Assembly (NCBI GenBank): GCA_900545325.1
Contig: UQZE01000047.1
Coordinates: forward strand, 1-13,614
DNA from: an uncultured Eubacteriales bacterium
GTDB taxonomy: Bacteria; Bacillota; Clostridia; Christensenellales; Borkfalkiaceae
Direction of reading: 5' to 3'
DNA: 13,614 bases
A program made the translations under genes and the position numbers. Each line of letters opens with the position of its first letter. Positions within the stretch are counted from its first letter, which is position 1. The notes below the pieces were generated by a model. The model was not told the origin of the DNA, made no database searches, and was given only the letters and a program-made list of their open reading frames with translations. Positions 1 through 8,087 of the stretch are shown in pieces.

Positions 1-24
1 TTCAGACGTGTGCTCTTCCGATCT
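1..24 (+). other. Illumina adapter remnant (artefact)
   Basis: The first 24 bases match the 3' end of the Illumina TruSeq read-2 (index) adapter, including its terminal GCTCTTCCGATCT. This is sequencing-library sequence and not genome. Biological sequence starts at position 25. A reverse-frame translation across the join gives the peptide IGRAHV, a known signature of adapter read-through in protein databases. The adapter interrupts the Dabb-domain gene on the minus strand, so any residues predicted beyond position 25 are false. Confidence 0.97.
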
Positions 25-291
25 GCTCTTTTCGTACTTGGAGTGCATATACGGCTTGATCACCCCCGCGTGATACCCGTCCGCCTGATAGCGTTCGAGC
101 GCGGCGAACGATTCCAGCCAGACCTCCAGGATGAGGTCGAAACTCCTCTCGCTGCCGAGTTCGTCCGCGTGCGCCTGCACGTTGACGACTTCGGGCACGC
201 GGCCCTGCATGCCTTTCAGCAGCGCGACCGCCTCGGGCAGGTTTTTCTTCTCTTCTTTTTTGAACTTGTAGCAAACGACGTGTTTTATCAT
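25..291 (-). CDS. Dabb (stress-responsive A/B barrel) domain protein, 3' end missing
   Basis: The ATG is at 291 and 89 codons are readable before the adapter at position 24 cuts the gene, so the C-terminus is missing. The visible product starts MIKHVVCYKFK and contains a central SERSFDLILEV strand and a later LERYQADGYHAGVIKPYM segment. This is the pattern of Dabb proteins: a ferredoxin-like fold of roughly 95-105 residues that forms dimeric barrels, with a conserved His near the start (H4) and a second one near the end (H78). Only about 10-15 residues should be missing. The start codon overlaps the stop of the upstream transporter gene (ATGA), and AGGAG lies 10 bases before it inside that gene, so translation is probably coupled. 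Family members include stress-induced plant proteins and some with cyclase or monooxygenase-like activity. The substrate here is unknown. The start agrees with the usual Dabb N-terminus. Confidence 0.85.
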
Positions 292-1190
292 TTTTCTCTT
301 TCTCCTCTTTTTCTCACGATCTCCGGCAGCACGCCGCACACGAACGCCGACGCCACGATGAGCGCCGAGCCGATCAGCATGCGCGCGGTGAGCGGTTCGC
401 CCAGACAGGCGCCCGCGGCGACGCCGAACACCGCCGACAGCGAGAGCATGAACGCCGAGCCGCTTTCGCTCGCCCGTTTCTGCCCCGCGAACTGAAAGGC
501 CTGCGCGCCCGCCGTGCCGAACGCGGCGAGCAAGAGCAGGGGCAGCAGTCCGAATATATCGAAACGCAGTCCGCCGTAGCCGCCCCGCTCGAAGGCGAGC
601 GACAGTCCGCCGCAAAGTATGCCGACGAAGATGAACGCGGGCGGCAGAACGCCCTCCGCGCCGCCGAGATCGCTCAGTTTTTTGAATACTAGTATCTGCG
701 CCGCAAAGAATATCCCGCTCGCCGCCGTGAGCAGGTCGCCCGCGTTGAAAGAATACTTTCCGCCGAGCATGACGAGCGCCGCGCCCGCGGCGCAGAAGAT
801 GGCGGCGGCGACGTGATAGGCGTTTACGCGTTCCTTATAAAACGCGAAACACAAAAAGGGCACGAAAACGCTCTGCCCTTCGGTGAGCACGGCGGCTTTG
901 ACCGCCGAACCGGAAAGTTTCAGCCCGTACGCCTGCAGGACGAATCCCGCCGCGAGCAGGAGCGCCAGCGCCGCCGCCCACAAAACGTGGCGGCGCCTGA
1001 GCGAAAACACGCTTTCGTGATAAAACGCGAGGAGCAGCGCCCCGCCGAAGAGAAAGCGGAACGCCAGCACGAAAAACGCGGGATATTCTTTCAGCGCGTA
1101 TCCCAGCGCGAAGTACGACGTTCCCCATAGCGCGGCCGCGGCGGCGAGCGCCGCCCCGCCCGCGAGCTTTTTCTTCTTTTCCCCGTCCAT
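288..1190 (-). CDS. EamA/DMT-family membrane transporter
   Basis: The product is 300 residues and strongly hydrophobic, with about ten predicted membrane segments arranged as two tandem EamA repeats (about residues 12-140 and 150-290). The N-terminus carries a short Lys-rich cytoplasmic stretch (MDGEKKKK) followed by a segment with WGTSYFALGYAL, typical of the first helix of drug/metabolite transporters. The C-terminus ends in a basic tail. Known DMT members export amino acids, purines, nucleotide sugars or metabolites, and the substrate cannot be told from sequence. The ATG is 3 bases after the stop of the zinc-ribbon gene and has no good ribosome binding site (upstream is AAGATTAAAAA), which suggests coupled translation. 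The stop overlaps the start of the Dabb gene. It appears to be a lineage-specific passenger at the end of the dnaG-rpoD cluster. Confidence 0.88.
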   Translation of the reverse strand: MDGEKKKKLAGGAALAAAAALWGTSYFALGYALKEYPAFFVLAFRFLFGGALLLAFYHESVFSLRRRHVLWAAALALLLAAGFVLQAYGLKLSGSAVKAAVLTEGQSVFVPFLCFAFYKERVNAYHVAAAIFCAAGAALVMLGGKYSFNAGDLLTAASGIFFAAQILVFKKLSDLGGAEGVLPPAFIFVGILCGGLSLAFERGGYGGLRFDIFGLLPLLLLAAFGTAGAQAFQFAGQKRASESGSAFMLSLSAVFGVAAGACLGEPLTARMLIGSALIVASAFVCGVLPEIVRKRGEREK

Positions 1191-1193
1191 TTT

Positions 1194-1892
1194 TTAATCT
1201 TTCTTGTACATCAGACAGCGGCAGTTGTCGCACTCGATGATCTCGCCGCCTTTCAGTTTGTTGATATCCGCCATGGAAATTTCCATCAAACACTTGCCGC
1301 ACATGTTTCCCTTGGCCTCGAACAGCACGGGGAACATCTTGTCTTTTCTCTTTGCCTTGTATTTTGCCATCAGGGCGGCGTCCACCGTCTTTTCGATCTC
1401 GGCAAGCCTTCCCTCGATGGCCTTGCGTTCGGCTTCCTTGCCGCCTTTCAGCTCGTCGTACTTCGCCTTGTATTTCTTGTACTGCGCCTGCGCCGCCTTG
1501 GTGTTGGCGCGCAGTTTCTGATAGGATTTCAGAACGGCGTTCATCTCGTCGGTAAGGGCGGCGGCCTGGTTGTGCAGGGCGTTCATCTTCCCCGCAAGCT
1601 CGTCCGCCTTTTTCTGTAAGTAGGAAGCGGCGTTCTCGTCCTCGCAGCTCTCGGTCGCGCCGGCGATCTCCTTCAGCGTTTCGCCCAGATCCTTATGCGC
1701 GGCGGCTATGCTTTCGTAAAGCCCCGCGAGGTCTTTCGCCTTTTTTTCCAGCGCTGCGAGGTTTTCGTCCACACCCTCTAAAAATTTACGCGCCTGCGCG
1801 GTCTTTTTGCGTTCCTCGCTCCCCTGCAGGTCCTGTTCGATCGCGCGGAGAAGCGCGTCTTCTTCCTGATAAGTCAATAACTCTTTTACCAT
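1194..1892 (-). CDS. Coiled-coil C4 zinc-ribbon protein (COG1579 family)
   Basis: The product is 232 residues. Residues 5-185 are Lys/Glu/Ala-rich and predicted to form long coiled-coil helices. The C-terminus is a C4 zinc ribbon with C198-x2-C201 and C221-x2-C224 (a further Cys is at 226), matching the zf-RING_7 domain of COG1579. Relatives include Helicobacter HP0958/FlgZ, a chaperone for flagellar or RpoN factors, and chlamydial CdsZ (CT398). In Firmicutes the protein is usually found beside nif3-like genes, as here, and its role is unknown. I chose the ATG at 1892 because AAGGAG lies 7 bases upstream. An in-frame GTG at 1970, overlapping the nif3-like stop, would add 26 basic residues that do not look like the family. 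A 74-base gap with a GC hairpin separates it from the upstream gene, the largest gap in this gene block. Confidence 0.88.
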   Translation of the reverse strand: MVKELLTYQEEDALLRAIEQDLQGSEERKKTAQARKFLEGVDENLAALEKKAKDLAGLYESIAAAHKDLGETLKEIAGATESCEDENAASYLQKKADELAGKMNALHNQAAALTDEMNAVLKSYQKLRANTKAAQAQYKKYKAKYDELKGGKEAERKAIEGRLAEIEKTVDAALMAKYKAKRKDKMFPVLFEAKGNMCGKCLMEISMADINKLKGGEIIECDNCRCLMYKKD

Positions 1893-1899
1893 TCTTGCT

Positions 1900-1905
1900 C
1901 TCCTT
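1900..1905 (-). promoter_or_regulatory. Ribosome binding site deciding the zinc-ribbon protein start
   Basis: AAGGAG on the minus strand, 7 bases before the ATG at 1892. It is the strongest ribosome binding site on this side of the gene and favours the shorter 232-residue protein over the GTG start at 1970. Confidence 0.85.
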
Positions 1906-1929
1906 ATATTTTCTGAATGATGCGACGGC

Positions 1930-1955
1930 GCGGTCCGCCCCCTTCGGGGCGCCGT
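1930..1955. repeat. GC-rich hairpin in the nif3-like / zinc-ribbon gap
   Basis: CGCCCC (1936-1941) pairs with GGGGCG (1946-1951) around a 4-base loop, and a flanking CGGT/ACCG pair can extend it on the minus-strand RNA. No T-run follows in the direction of transcription, so it does not fit an intrinsic terminator. It could stabilise an RNA end, mark a processing site, or mildly attenuate expression of the downstream genes. Confidence 0.45.
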
Positions 1956-1966
1956 AAACCGCTCCG

Positions 1967-2749
1967 TCACAGATATCTGCCGTCTTCGAAATACTCCGTT
2001 TCCGCCCTGCCCGCGAGCAGGCCTTTCATCTTTGCGAAAAAGGCTTTGAAACCGTAATTTTCCGCCGCGTAGTGAGGCAGAAGCAAAAGCGCCTTTCCGT
2101 TTTCCACGATCTCGCGGATCACGTGATGGGGCGCGTCCGAGGTAACGAAAACGTCCGCGGCGTCCTTGTGTTCCGCCGCCTCGTCGCCGCCAGCGCCGCA
2201 GAAGGACGCAACTTTTTCTATACGCCTGTCGGGGTCGCCGTACACGACCAGTTTTTCCGTGCCGAACTTGACCTTGACGCGCTCCGCGAATTCGCCGAGC
2301 GATACGGGCGGAATTTCAAACGCCTTTCCGTAGCCGGCGCCCGCGCAGGGCGAGGAAAGCGCGGTGAATTCCGCCGCGCCCAGGCCGTAGGCCATCATGT
2401 CGTCTATGCCGCCGGGCGCCAGATCGAGGTTGAGGTGCTGGGAAAAGACCGCCATGCCCTTCGCGACGGCCGCCGCGACGGCGGCGCCTGCGGCGGAATC
2501 CTCCCCGATCCTCATCAGCCCGTAATAAATGGCGGGGTGGTGCGTGATCACGCAGTCGCAGCCGCTCTTCGCGGCTTCCTCCACGACCTTTTCGCTGAGA
2601 TCGAGCGAAAAGGCGATCTTGTGCACGCCGCCCTTGCGGGAAACGATCAGCCCGCTGTTGTCGTGCATGCCCAAGCCCTTGCAAGCCTCGCTGACGGCCA
2701 GCGGACAGATGTTTTCCATGATGTCGCCGAGTTCTTTCAATGTGATCAT
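1967..2749 (-). CDS. Nif3-like dinuclear metal centre protein (DUF34/COG0327)
   Basis: The product is 260 residues and full length for the short form of the family, without the PII/CutA-like insert found in the roughly 370-residue Bacillus YqfO type. Expected metal ligands are visible: H70-H71 in ITHHP, H105 and D109 in SQHLNLDLAPGG, and H226 and E230 in HYAAEN near the C-terminus. The TSDAPHH segment at 203-209 corresponds to the family's TGD-x-HH stretch. Members form toroidal hexamers binding two metals per subunit. Proposed roles include GTP cyclohydrolase-like activity or metal handling, but no function is firmly established in bacteria. The ATG overlaps the trmK stop (ATGA). The trmK-nif3-like pair is conserved widely in Firmicutes and has prompted suggestions of a role linked to tRNA or cofactor metabolism. 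The function remains open. Confidence 0.93.
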   Translation of the reverse strand: MITLKELGDIMENICPLAVSEACKGLGMHDNSGLIVSRKGGVHKIAFSLDLSEKVVEEAAKSGCDCVITHHPAIYYGLMRIGEDSAAGAAVAAAVAKGMAVFSQHLNLDLAPGGIDDMMAYGLGAAEFTALSSPCAGAGYGKAFEIPPVSLGEFAERVKVKFGTEKLVVYGDPDRRIEKVASFCGAGGDEAAEHKDAADVFVTSDAPHHVIREIVENGKALLLLPHYAAENYGFKAFFAKMKGLLAGRAETEYFEDGRYL

Positions 2750-3384
2750 AACAAAACTTTCTCCAGTCTTTCTTTCCGCGCGAGAAGTTCCGCCCGCGCC
2801 GTTTCGCCCATCGGTTTGGCGAGGTATTCCGCAATGTCGGCAAGCTCGGCCTTTATCTTCCCGATAAAGGCTTCGGGGCGCTCCGCGAGGTTGGTGCGGC
2901 CGAAAAACTCCTCGTCCGCGCTCAGCTCGTCCGCGCCGCGCGCGGCAACGATTATGTCGTAATACCTGACGTCCCGAAAGGTTACGTCCTCCGCGATCTT
3001 ATATCCGTTATCCGCGAGAAAGCGCCTCACCTTGGGCGCGTTTTTCATCGGCTGCAACACAAGCCGTTCGGGAAGCTCCGCCGCCGCGCTCAAAATCTTT
3101 ACGATCTCTTCTCCGCCCATCCCCGCGACGAGCGCTTGGTCGGGCGTTTCGGGGAAAGCGGCGAATCCGTCCGAAACGAAACTCTCCACCAGCCCCGTGC
3201 GCATATGTACGGCGAGCAGCTTTTCCGCTTTCGCCAGGCACTTTTCGCTGACGTCCGAAACGTACACCTTTTCCGCCAGCGCGTTTTTTACCACGAGTTC
3301 CGCGACGAAACCGTGGTCGCACCCGACGTCCGCGAACAGGCGGCAGGGGCGCAGGCGCGAATATATTTCCGTTATCCTGTCCAT
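2746..3384 (-). CDS. trmK: tRNA (adenine-22-N1)-methyltransferase TrmK
   Basis: The product is 212 residues, slightly shorter than typical TrmK (about 230). TrmK uses S-adenosylmethionine to form m1A at position 22 of bacterial tRNAs. The SAM-binding motif I reads DVGCDHG (19-25), with an acidic residue at the end of strand 2 (D44), a further acidic motif at SD 71-72, and the diagnostic AGMGG at 87-91. The LQPMKNAPKVRRFL stretch at 110-123 matches the family's LQP segment that precedes the C-terminal coiled-coil helices (about 160-212). The ATG directly abuts the rpoD stop (TAA|ATG) and has only a distant AAGGA, so it depends on translation of rpoD. The rpoD-trmK-nif3-like order is standard in Firmicutes. 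Confidence 0.93.
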   Translation of the reverse strand: MDRITEIYSRLRPCRLFADVGCDHGFVAELVVKNALAEKVYVSDVSEKCLAKAEKLLAVHMRTGLVESFVSDGFAAFPETPDQALVAGMGGEEIVKILSAAAELPERLVLQPMKNAPKVRRFLADNGYKIAEDVTFRDVRYYDIIVAARGADELSADEEFFGRTNLAERPEAFIGKIKAELADIAEYLAKPMGETARAELLARKERLEKVLL

Positions 3385-4431
<1,047 letters not shown>

Positions 4432-4444
4432 TTTGAAAATGTTT

Positions 4445-4449
4445 CTCCT
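4445..4449 (-). promoter_or_regulatory. Ribosome binding site of rpoD with unusually long spacing
   Basis: AGGAG on the minus strand in the 22-base dnaG-rpoD gap. It is followed by 13 bases before the ATG at 4431, where 5-9 is normal. An in-frame ATT codon lies 4 bases after it, which is too close and a rare initiator. No other start is available, so rpoD initiation may be weak or coupled to dnaG. Confidence 0.6.
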
Positions 4450-4453
4450 ATGT

Positions 4454-6214
4454 TTATAATCTGTTCAGCTCGGCGATCTTTTCCATGAGCCGTTTGGTCA
4501 GTTCTTTTCTGCGCGCGACGTCGTTTTCCGCGTCGCATAGTTTGGTGAGCGAATCTATTTCCTTTTCCAAGCCGCGGCGGAACAGCGTGTTCACGCAGTC
4601 CTTAAAGTATTTCGTTTCGTCGAAATCCCGCTTTTCGGAAAGTTCGAGGGCCAGCACAGAGGAAAGCTCCTCCCTGCCGCTCTCGTCCACCACGTCGTAA
4701 AGCACGTTCGGCTTGGGCTGCCGGCCCTCCCCGCGGCATTCCTTCACGTAGTCGGCGATGGCGGCGTGCACGGGGTTTTCAAACCGCAGTTTTCCCGCGT
4801 CGAATTCCTCGGCGTATTTTTTGGAAAACACCAGCGACGCCAGCACGAACCGCTCCGCCTGCAGGTTCTTTTCCTTCGCCTCCACGGGCAGGATCTCCGT
4901 TTTGGGCCTTGCGCCCGTGCCCGCGGAATCGAGTTCGCGTTTCAAAGATTCGTAGGTGATGCCCGTCATCCTGCGGATCTCTTTGAGCAGATCCTCCTGT
5001 TCGGCCGCGGACGGGCTTTCCCGCACGACCTTGACGGCCTCCTGCACGAATTTACGCTTGCCCTCCACGTCCTCCACGTCGTAAGTCTTTTTCAAAACGT
5101 CCAGCTTGAAGTCGATCAACGGTTTCGCCTCTTCGAGCAGTTTCGAGTAAGCGTCTTTGCCCTGTTTTTTCACCACGTCGTCGGGATCCATTCCCTCGGG
5201 GAGAGCCACGACCTTGACGTTCAGCCCCTCGTCCTTGAGTATTTCGAGGCCGCGCACCGAGGCTTTCTGCCCCGCGAAATCGCCGTCGTAACTGATGAGC
5301 ACGTTGTCGGTATACCGCTTGATGAGCCGCGCCTGATCCTTGGTGAGCGCCGTTCCCATGCTGGCGACGACGTTCTCGAAGCCCGCCGCAACCAGGGAAA
5401 TGACGTCCATATGCCCTTCCACGACGACGACGTTTTTGATGCCGACTTCGTTTTTCAGCTTTTTCAGGTTGTTGATGTTGAAAAGCGTGTTCCCCTTGGA
5501 AAACACCGCCGTTTCCCTGGTGTTGACGTATTTTGCGAAGCCCTTGTCCTCGAGGATGCGCCCGCAGAACGCCACCACCTGGTTCATATGGTTGATTACG
5601 GGAATGATCAGCCTGCCGCCGAGCGCGTCGAAATACCGCCCGTTCTTGCTGCCGACCACGCCGGCTTCCGCCATCTCTTCAAAGGTATACCCCCTGCGCC
5701 TGAGATATACCGGCAGGGAATTGAAGTCGAGCGACGCGCCTATGCCGAATTTCCGCACGGTCTTGCCGTCCACCCCGCGCCTGCCGAGATATTCGAGAAA
5801 CTTGTCCGCCCCCTCTTTTTTCAGATTGCCGACGTAAAACAACGCCGCTTCCCGCAAAATGGCGTACAGCTTTTCCTTTTTTTCCTTGGCTCGGCGGATA
5901 TTTTCGTCGTTCTCGCTGCGTTCGGGCAGTTTCACGCCCGCTTTCGCCGCGAGGAACTTCACCGCGTCCGAAAAATCCAAGCCCTCGATCTCCATGACGA
6001 AACTTATCACGTCCCCGCTCTTGTGGCAGCCGAAACAATAATAGAACTGTTCGGTGCCGTTCACGCAGAAGGACGGCGTTTTTTCGTGGTGGAAGGGACA
6101 CCTCCCCCAAAAGTTGCTGCCCCGCTGCTCGAGCTGTAAATACGAGGATATCACCGCCACGAGATCGTTTTTGCTCTTGACTTCGTCGATGGTCTTTTCG
6201 TCGTAACCTCTCAT
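4454..6214 (-). CDS. dnaG: DNA primase DnaG
   Basis: The product is 586 residues, close to the usual bacterial length of about 580-600. It makes the RNA primers for lagging-strand and origin replication, working with the replicative helicase. The N-terminal CHC2 zinc finger has C39, H42, C60 and C63. The catalytic core follows (about 110-370), with a TOPRIM fold holding E266 (VVEGHMD) and D310/D312 (SYDGD), the metal-binding acids, plus a downstream ALPEGMDPDD motif. The C-terminal region (about 445-586) is divergent, as is normal for the helicase-interacting domain. The ATG directly follows the stop of the GtrA-family gene (TAA|ATG) and has AAGGA 7 bases upstream. It sits just before rpoD, the classic primase-sigma pairing. 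Confidence 0.98.
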   Translation of the reverse strand: MRGYDEKTIDEVKSKNDLVAVISSYLQLEQRGSNFWGRCPFHHEKTPSFCVNGTEQFYYCFGCHKSGDVISFVMEIEGLDFSDAVKFLAAKAGVKLPERSENDENIRRAKEKKEKLYAILREAALFYVGNLKKEGADKFLEYLGRRGVDGKTVRKFGIGASLDFNSLPVYLRRRGYTFEEMAEAGVVGSKNGRYFDALGGRLIIPVINHMNQVVAFCGRILEDKGFAKYVNTRETAVFSKGNTLFNINNLKKLKNEVGIKNVVVVEGHMDVISLVAAGFENVVASMGTALTKDQARLIKRYTDNVLISYDGDFAGQKASVRGLEILKDEGLNVKVVALPEGMDPDDVVKKQGKDAYSKLLEEAKPLIDFKLDVLKKTYDVEDVEGKRKFVQEAVKVVRESPSAAEQEDLLKEIRRMTGITYESLKRELDSAGTGARPKTEILPVEAKEKNLQAERFVLASLVFSKKYAEEFDAGKLRFENPVHAAIADYVKECRGEGRQPKPNVLYDVVDESGREELSSVLALELSEKRDFDETKYFKDCVNTLFRRGLEKEIDSLTKLCDAENDVARRKELTKRLMEKIAELNRL

Positions 6215-6694
6215 TTACTTATCCTTTTCAGTATTCCGCTTTTTCTTGGTATTCATACTGTTTCTGTATACGAAAAAAGTACAGTATAAAAATTCCAGCG
6301 CCATATTTAAAATCATGGTAACGCCGAGCACGATATATTCGTTGACGCCCGCTGCCGCGGCGGCGTTTCCGCCCCAGGTCGTGAGCGGGGTGAACACCGC
6401 GTAGAACGCAAACACTTTCAGCATGGCGACGGGCACGTTCGCCGCCGACTTGAATGTGAATTCGCGGTTGAGCGTAAAATTCCACAAAACCGACAGCGTG
6501 AGCGCTATGAGATAACACACCCAGTAGTTCCATTTCAATATCTCGTTCATCAAGGTGAACGAACCGAGCTGGATCACGCCCGCCGAGGCCGAAAAAAACA
6601 CGAATTTCATCGCCTGGACGAAACGTTCCTTTTTGCCTATGCGCGTTCTGCCTTCGCTTTCGGGCAGTACGCCGGACTTCTTTTCATTTTCCAT
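6215..6694 (-). CDS. GtrA-family membrane protein
   Basis: The product is 159 residues with four predicted membrane helices (about 28-50, 57-78, 88-110 and 118-142). Its N-terminus is charged and cytoplasmic, and its tail is Lys-rich. The family signature lies after helix 2 as LWNFTLNREFTF (about residues 70-81), with the second half ending in VTMILNMALEFLYCTFFVYR. GtrA-like proteins are thought to help move lipid-linked sugars across the membrane for polysaccharide or glycolipid decoration. No glycosyltransferase gene lies nearby, so the substrate is unknown. The start abuts the stop of the DUF1294 gene (TAA|ATG), with GGTGA 5 bases before the ATG, a match to the extended anti-Shine-Dalgarno sequence. 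The stop abuts dnaG. Its place inside the dgt-dnaG-rpoD cluster is unusual. Confidence 0.88.
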   Translation of the reverse strand: MENEKKSGVLPESEGRTRIGKKERFVQAMKFVFFSASAGVIQLGSFTLMNEILKWNYWVCYLIALTLSVLWNFTLNREFTFKSAANVPVAMLKVFAFYAVFTPLTTWGGNAAAAAGVNEYIVLGVTMILNMALEFLYCTFFVYRNSMNTKKKRNTEKDK

Positions 6695-6973
6695 TTATAT
6701 CACCGTAAAAATCCACGCCGCCGCCGCGATCTCCAAAAGCGCGAAAAGCGGAAAAAACACCCTAAAATACCAGTGCTTTGTCTTGTGTCTGAAAAAAAAC
6801 ATGCCCGCGCTCGCGCCCAATCCGCCGAAAAGCGCGGCAACGAGAAAGAGCGTGCGCTCGCGTATGCGCCATTCGTTCTGTTCCGCGCGGCGCTTGTCCG
6901 CCCCCATCAGCGCGAACGCCGCCGCGTTGATAAACAGCAGATACGCCGCAAATATCATATCCCAACTGCTCAT
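6695..6973 (-). CDS. DUF1294 small membrane protein
   Basis: The product is 92 residues with predicted membrane segments at about 5-22, 42-62 and 70-90. The DUF1294 signature is complete: an Asn-rich first helix ending MGADKRRA (about 23-30), then WRIRERTL, a GGLGA stretch, and FRHKTKHWYF (about 61-70), where the basic HKTKH motif follows helix 2. The family is widespread in bacteria and archaea and its function is not known. The ATG is one base after the dgt stop, and GGGGG lies 7 bases upstream inside the dgt end, so translation is probably coupled. Its TAA stop directly precedes the ATG of the GtrA-family gene. Confidence 0.87.
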   Translation of the reverse strand: MSSWDMIFAAYLLFINAAAFALMGADKRRAEQNEWRIRERTLFLVAALFGGLGASAGMFFFRHKTKHWYFRVFFPLFALLEIAAAAWIFTVI

Positions 6974-6974
6974 G

Positions 6975-7970
6975 TCAAAGCCCCCAGGACTTCGGTATGA
7001 AAATATTTTCGTACACGTAATACGCGTATTTGTCCGACATGCCCGAAATATAGTCGCAGATGCTCTGGTCTATCCCGCTCTTGTAGGCTATGCCGATATA
7101 AAAGGGCGGCAGTTTGTCCGGATGCTGCGCGAAATATTCGTACAATCCCGTGAGCATGCGGGTTGCTTTTTCCTCTTCGCGCCGCGCGTTTTCGGAAAAA
7201 TACACCTCTTCGAACATAAATTCGCGCAGGAGCTTCGTCGCCTGAAAGACCTCTTCCTCCATTTCCACTTTCGGCTTGCCGCTGCTCGCGCGGTAAATGG
7301 AAAATATCATGGAATTTATGCGTTCGCGCGAAGTTTTGCCCAGCACCTTCACCGCCTCTTCGGGCAGATCCTCCTCCGAGATCAGCCCGCCGTGCACGGC
7401 GTCGTCTATATCGTGGTTGATATACGCGATCCAGTCGGAAACGGACACCGCCCGCCCTTCGAGCGTCATGGGCGAAAGCGATACTTTGTGATTGAGAATA
7501 CCGTCCACCACCTCGCGCGTAAGGTTGAGCCCCTGCCCGTCGTTTTCCAGAAATTCCACCACGCGTTTGCTCTGCTCGTTATGCTTGAACCCGTAGGGCG
7601 AAAGCTTGTCGAGCACGCGCTCCCCGCTGTGGCCGAACGGCGTGTGGCCGAGATCGTGCCCCAGGGCGATGGCCTCGGTCAGATCTTCGTTGAGAGAGAG
7701 CGCCCGCGCTATGCTGCGCGCGATCTGCGTTACGTCTATGGTATGCGTCAGCCGCGTGCGGTAATTGTCCCCTTCGGGACAGAAAAACACCTGCGTTTTG
7801 TTTTTCAGCCTGCGGAAGGACTTGCAGTGGATTATCCTGTCGCGGTCGCGCTGGAAATCCGTGCGCATGGGACAGGGTTCTTCTTCCCGCGCCCTGCCGA
7901 GCGTATCCTCCGACTTCTTTGCGTAGGGCGAAAGAAACATGTTTTCGATCTCTACGGTCTTTTCCCGCAT
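6975..7970 (-). CDS. dgt: dGTP triphosphohydrolase-like HD-domain protein
   Basis: The product is 331 residues, matching the shorter Dgt-like dNTPases of Firmicutes. The enzyme would split dNTPs (typically dGTP) into deoxynucleoside and triphosphate, limiting precursor pools. The HD-domain metal ligands are visible: H76 (LTHTIDV), H105-D106 (GHDLGHTPFGH) and D187 (YINHDIDD). The HCKSFRRLKNKTQVF motif at 48-62 is characteristic of the dGTPase family. I place the start at 7970 because AGGAGG lies exactly 7 bases upstream. An in-frame GTG at 7994 would add 8 residues and place that ribosome binding site inside the gene. It is the first gene of the ten-gene minus-strand block, divergent from ung. 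The dgt-dnaG-rpoD order is common in Clostridia. Substrate preference cannot be told from sequence. Confidence 0.93.
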   Translation of the reverse strand: MREKTVEIENMFLSPYAKKSEDTLGRAREEEPCPMRTDFQRDRDRIIHCKSFRRLKNKTQVFFCPEGDNYRTRLTHTIDVTQIARSIARALSLNEDLTEAIALGHDLGHTPFGHSGERVLDKLSPYGFKHNEQSKRVVEFLENDGQGLNLTREVVDGILNHKVSLSPMTLEGRAVSVSDWIAYINHDIDDAVHGGLISEEDLPEEAVKVLGKTSRERINSMIFSIYRASSGKPKVEMEEEVFQATKLLREFMFEEVYFSENARREEEKATRMLTGLYEYFAQHPDKLPPFYIGIAYKSGIDQSICDYISGMSDKYAYYVYENIFIPKSWGL

Positions 7971-7977
7971 ATCCTGC

Positions 7978-7983
7978 CCTCCT
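7978..7983 (-). promoter_or_regulatory. Ribosome binding site deciding the dgt start
   Basis: A full-consensus AGGAGG on the minus strand, 7 bases before the ATG at 7970. It decides the start in favour of the 331-residue protein. Confidence 0.9.
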
Positions 7984-8038
7984 CGGCGTTTCACACTTAT
8001 TTTATTCGACGGAACGGAAAAAAATCCTTTTTTTGCCC

Positions 8039-8070
8039 CGCGAAATTTTTATTTTCACAAAAAATTTGCG
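8039..8070. repeat. Inverted repeat in the dgt/ung intergenic region
   Basis: AAATTTTT (8043-8050) and AAAAATTT (8060-8067) face each other across 9 bases. They are flanked by CGCG on the left and GCG on the right, so the dyad is symmetrical apart from one base. It lies between the two divergent genes and could be an operator. The region is AT-rich, so chance is possible. Confidence 0.4.
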
Positions 8071-8087
8071 TTTTGCGGGCGCATTTC

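Noticed and set aside
1930..1955. Intrinsic terminator after the nif3-like gene
   Set aside because: The hairpin has no T-run in the direction of transcription.
1893..1970. GTG start at 1970 giving the zinc-ribbon protein 26 extra residues
   Set aside because: The extension is basic and unlike the family, while the ATG at 1892 has AAGGAG at 7 bases.
7971..7994. GTG start at 7994 for dgt
   Set aside because: A perfect AGGAGG lies inside this extension, 7 bases before the ATG at 7970.
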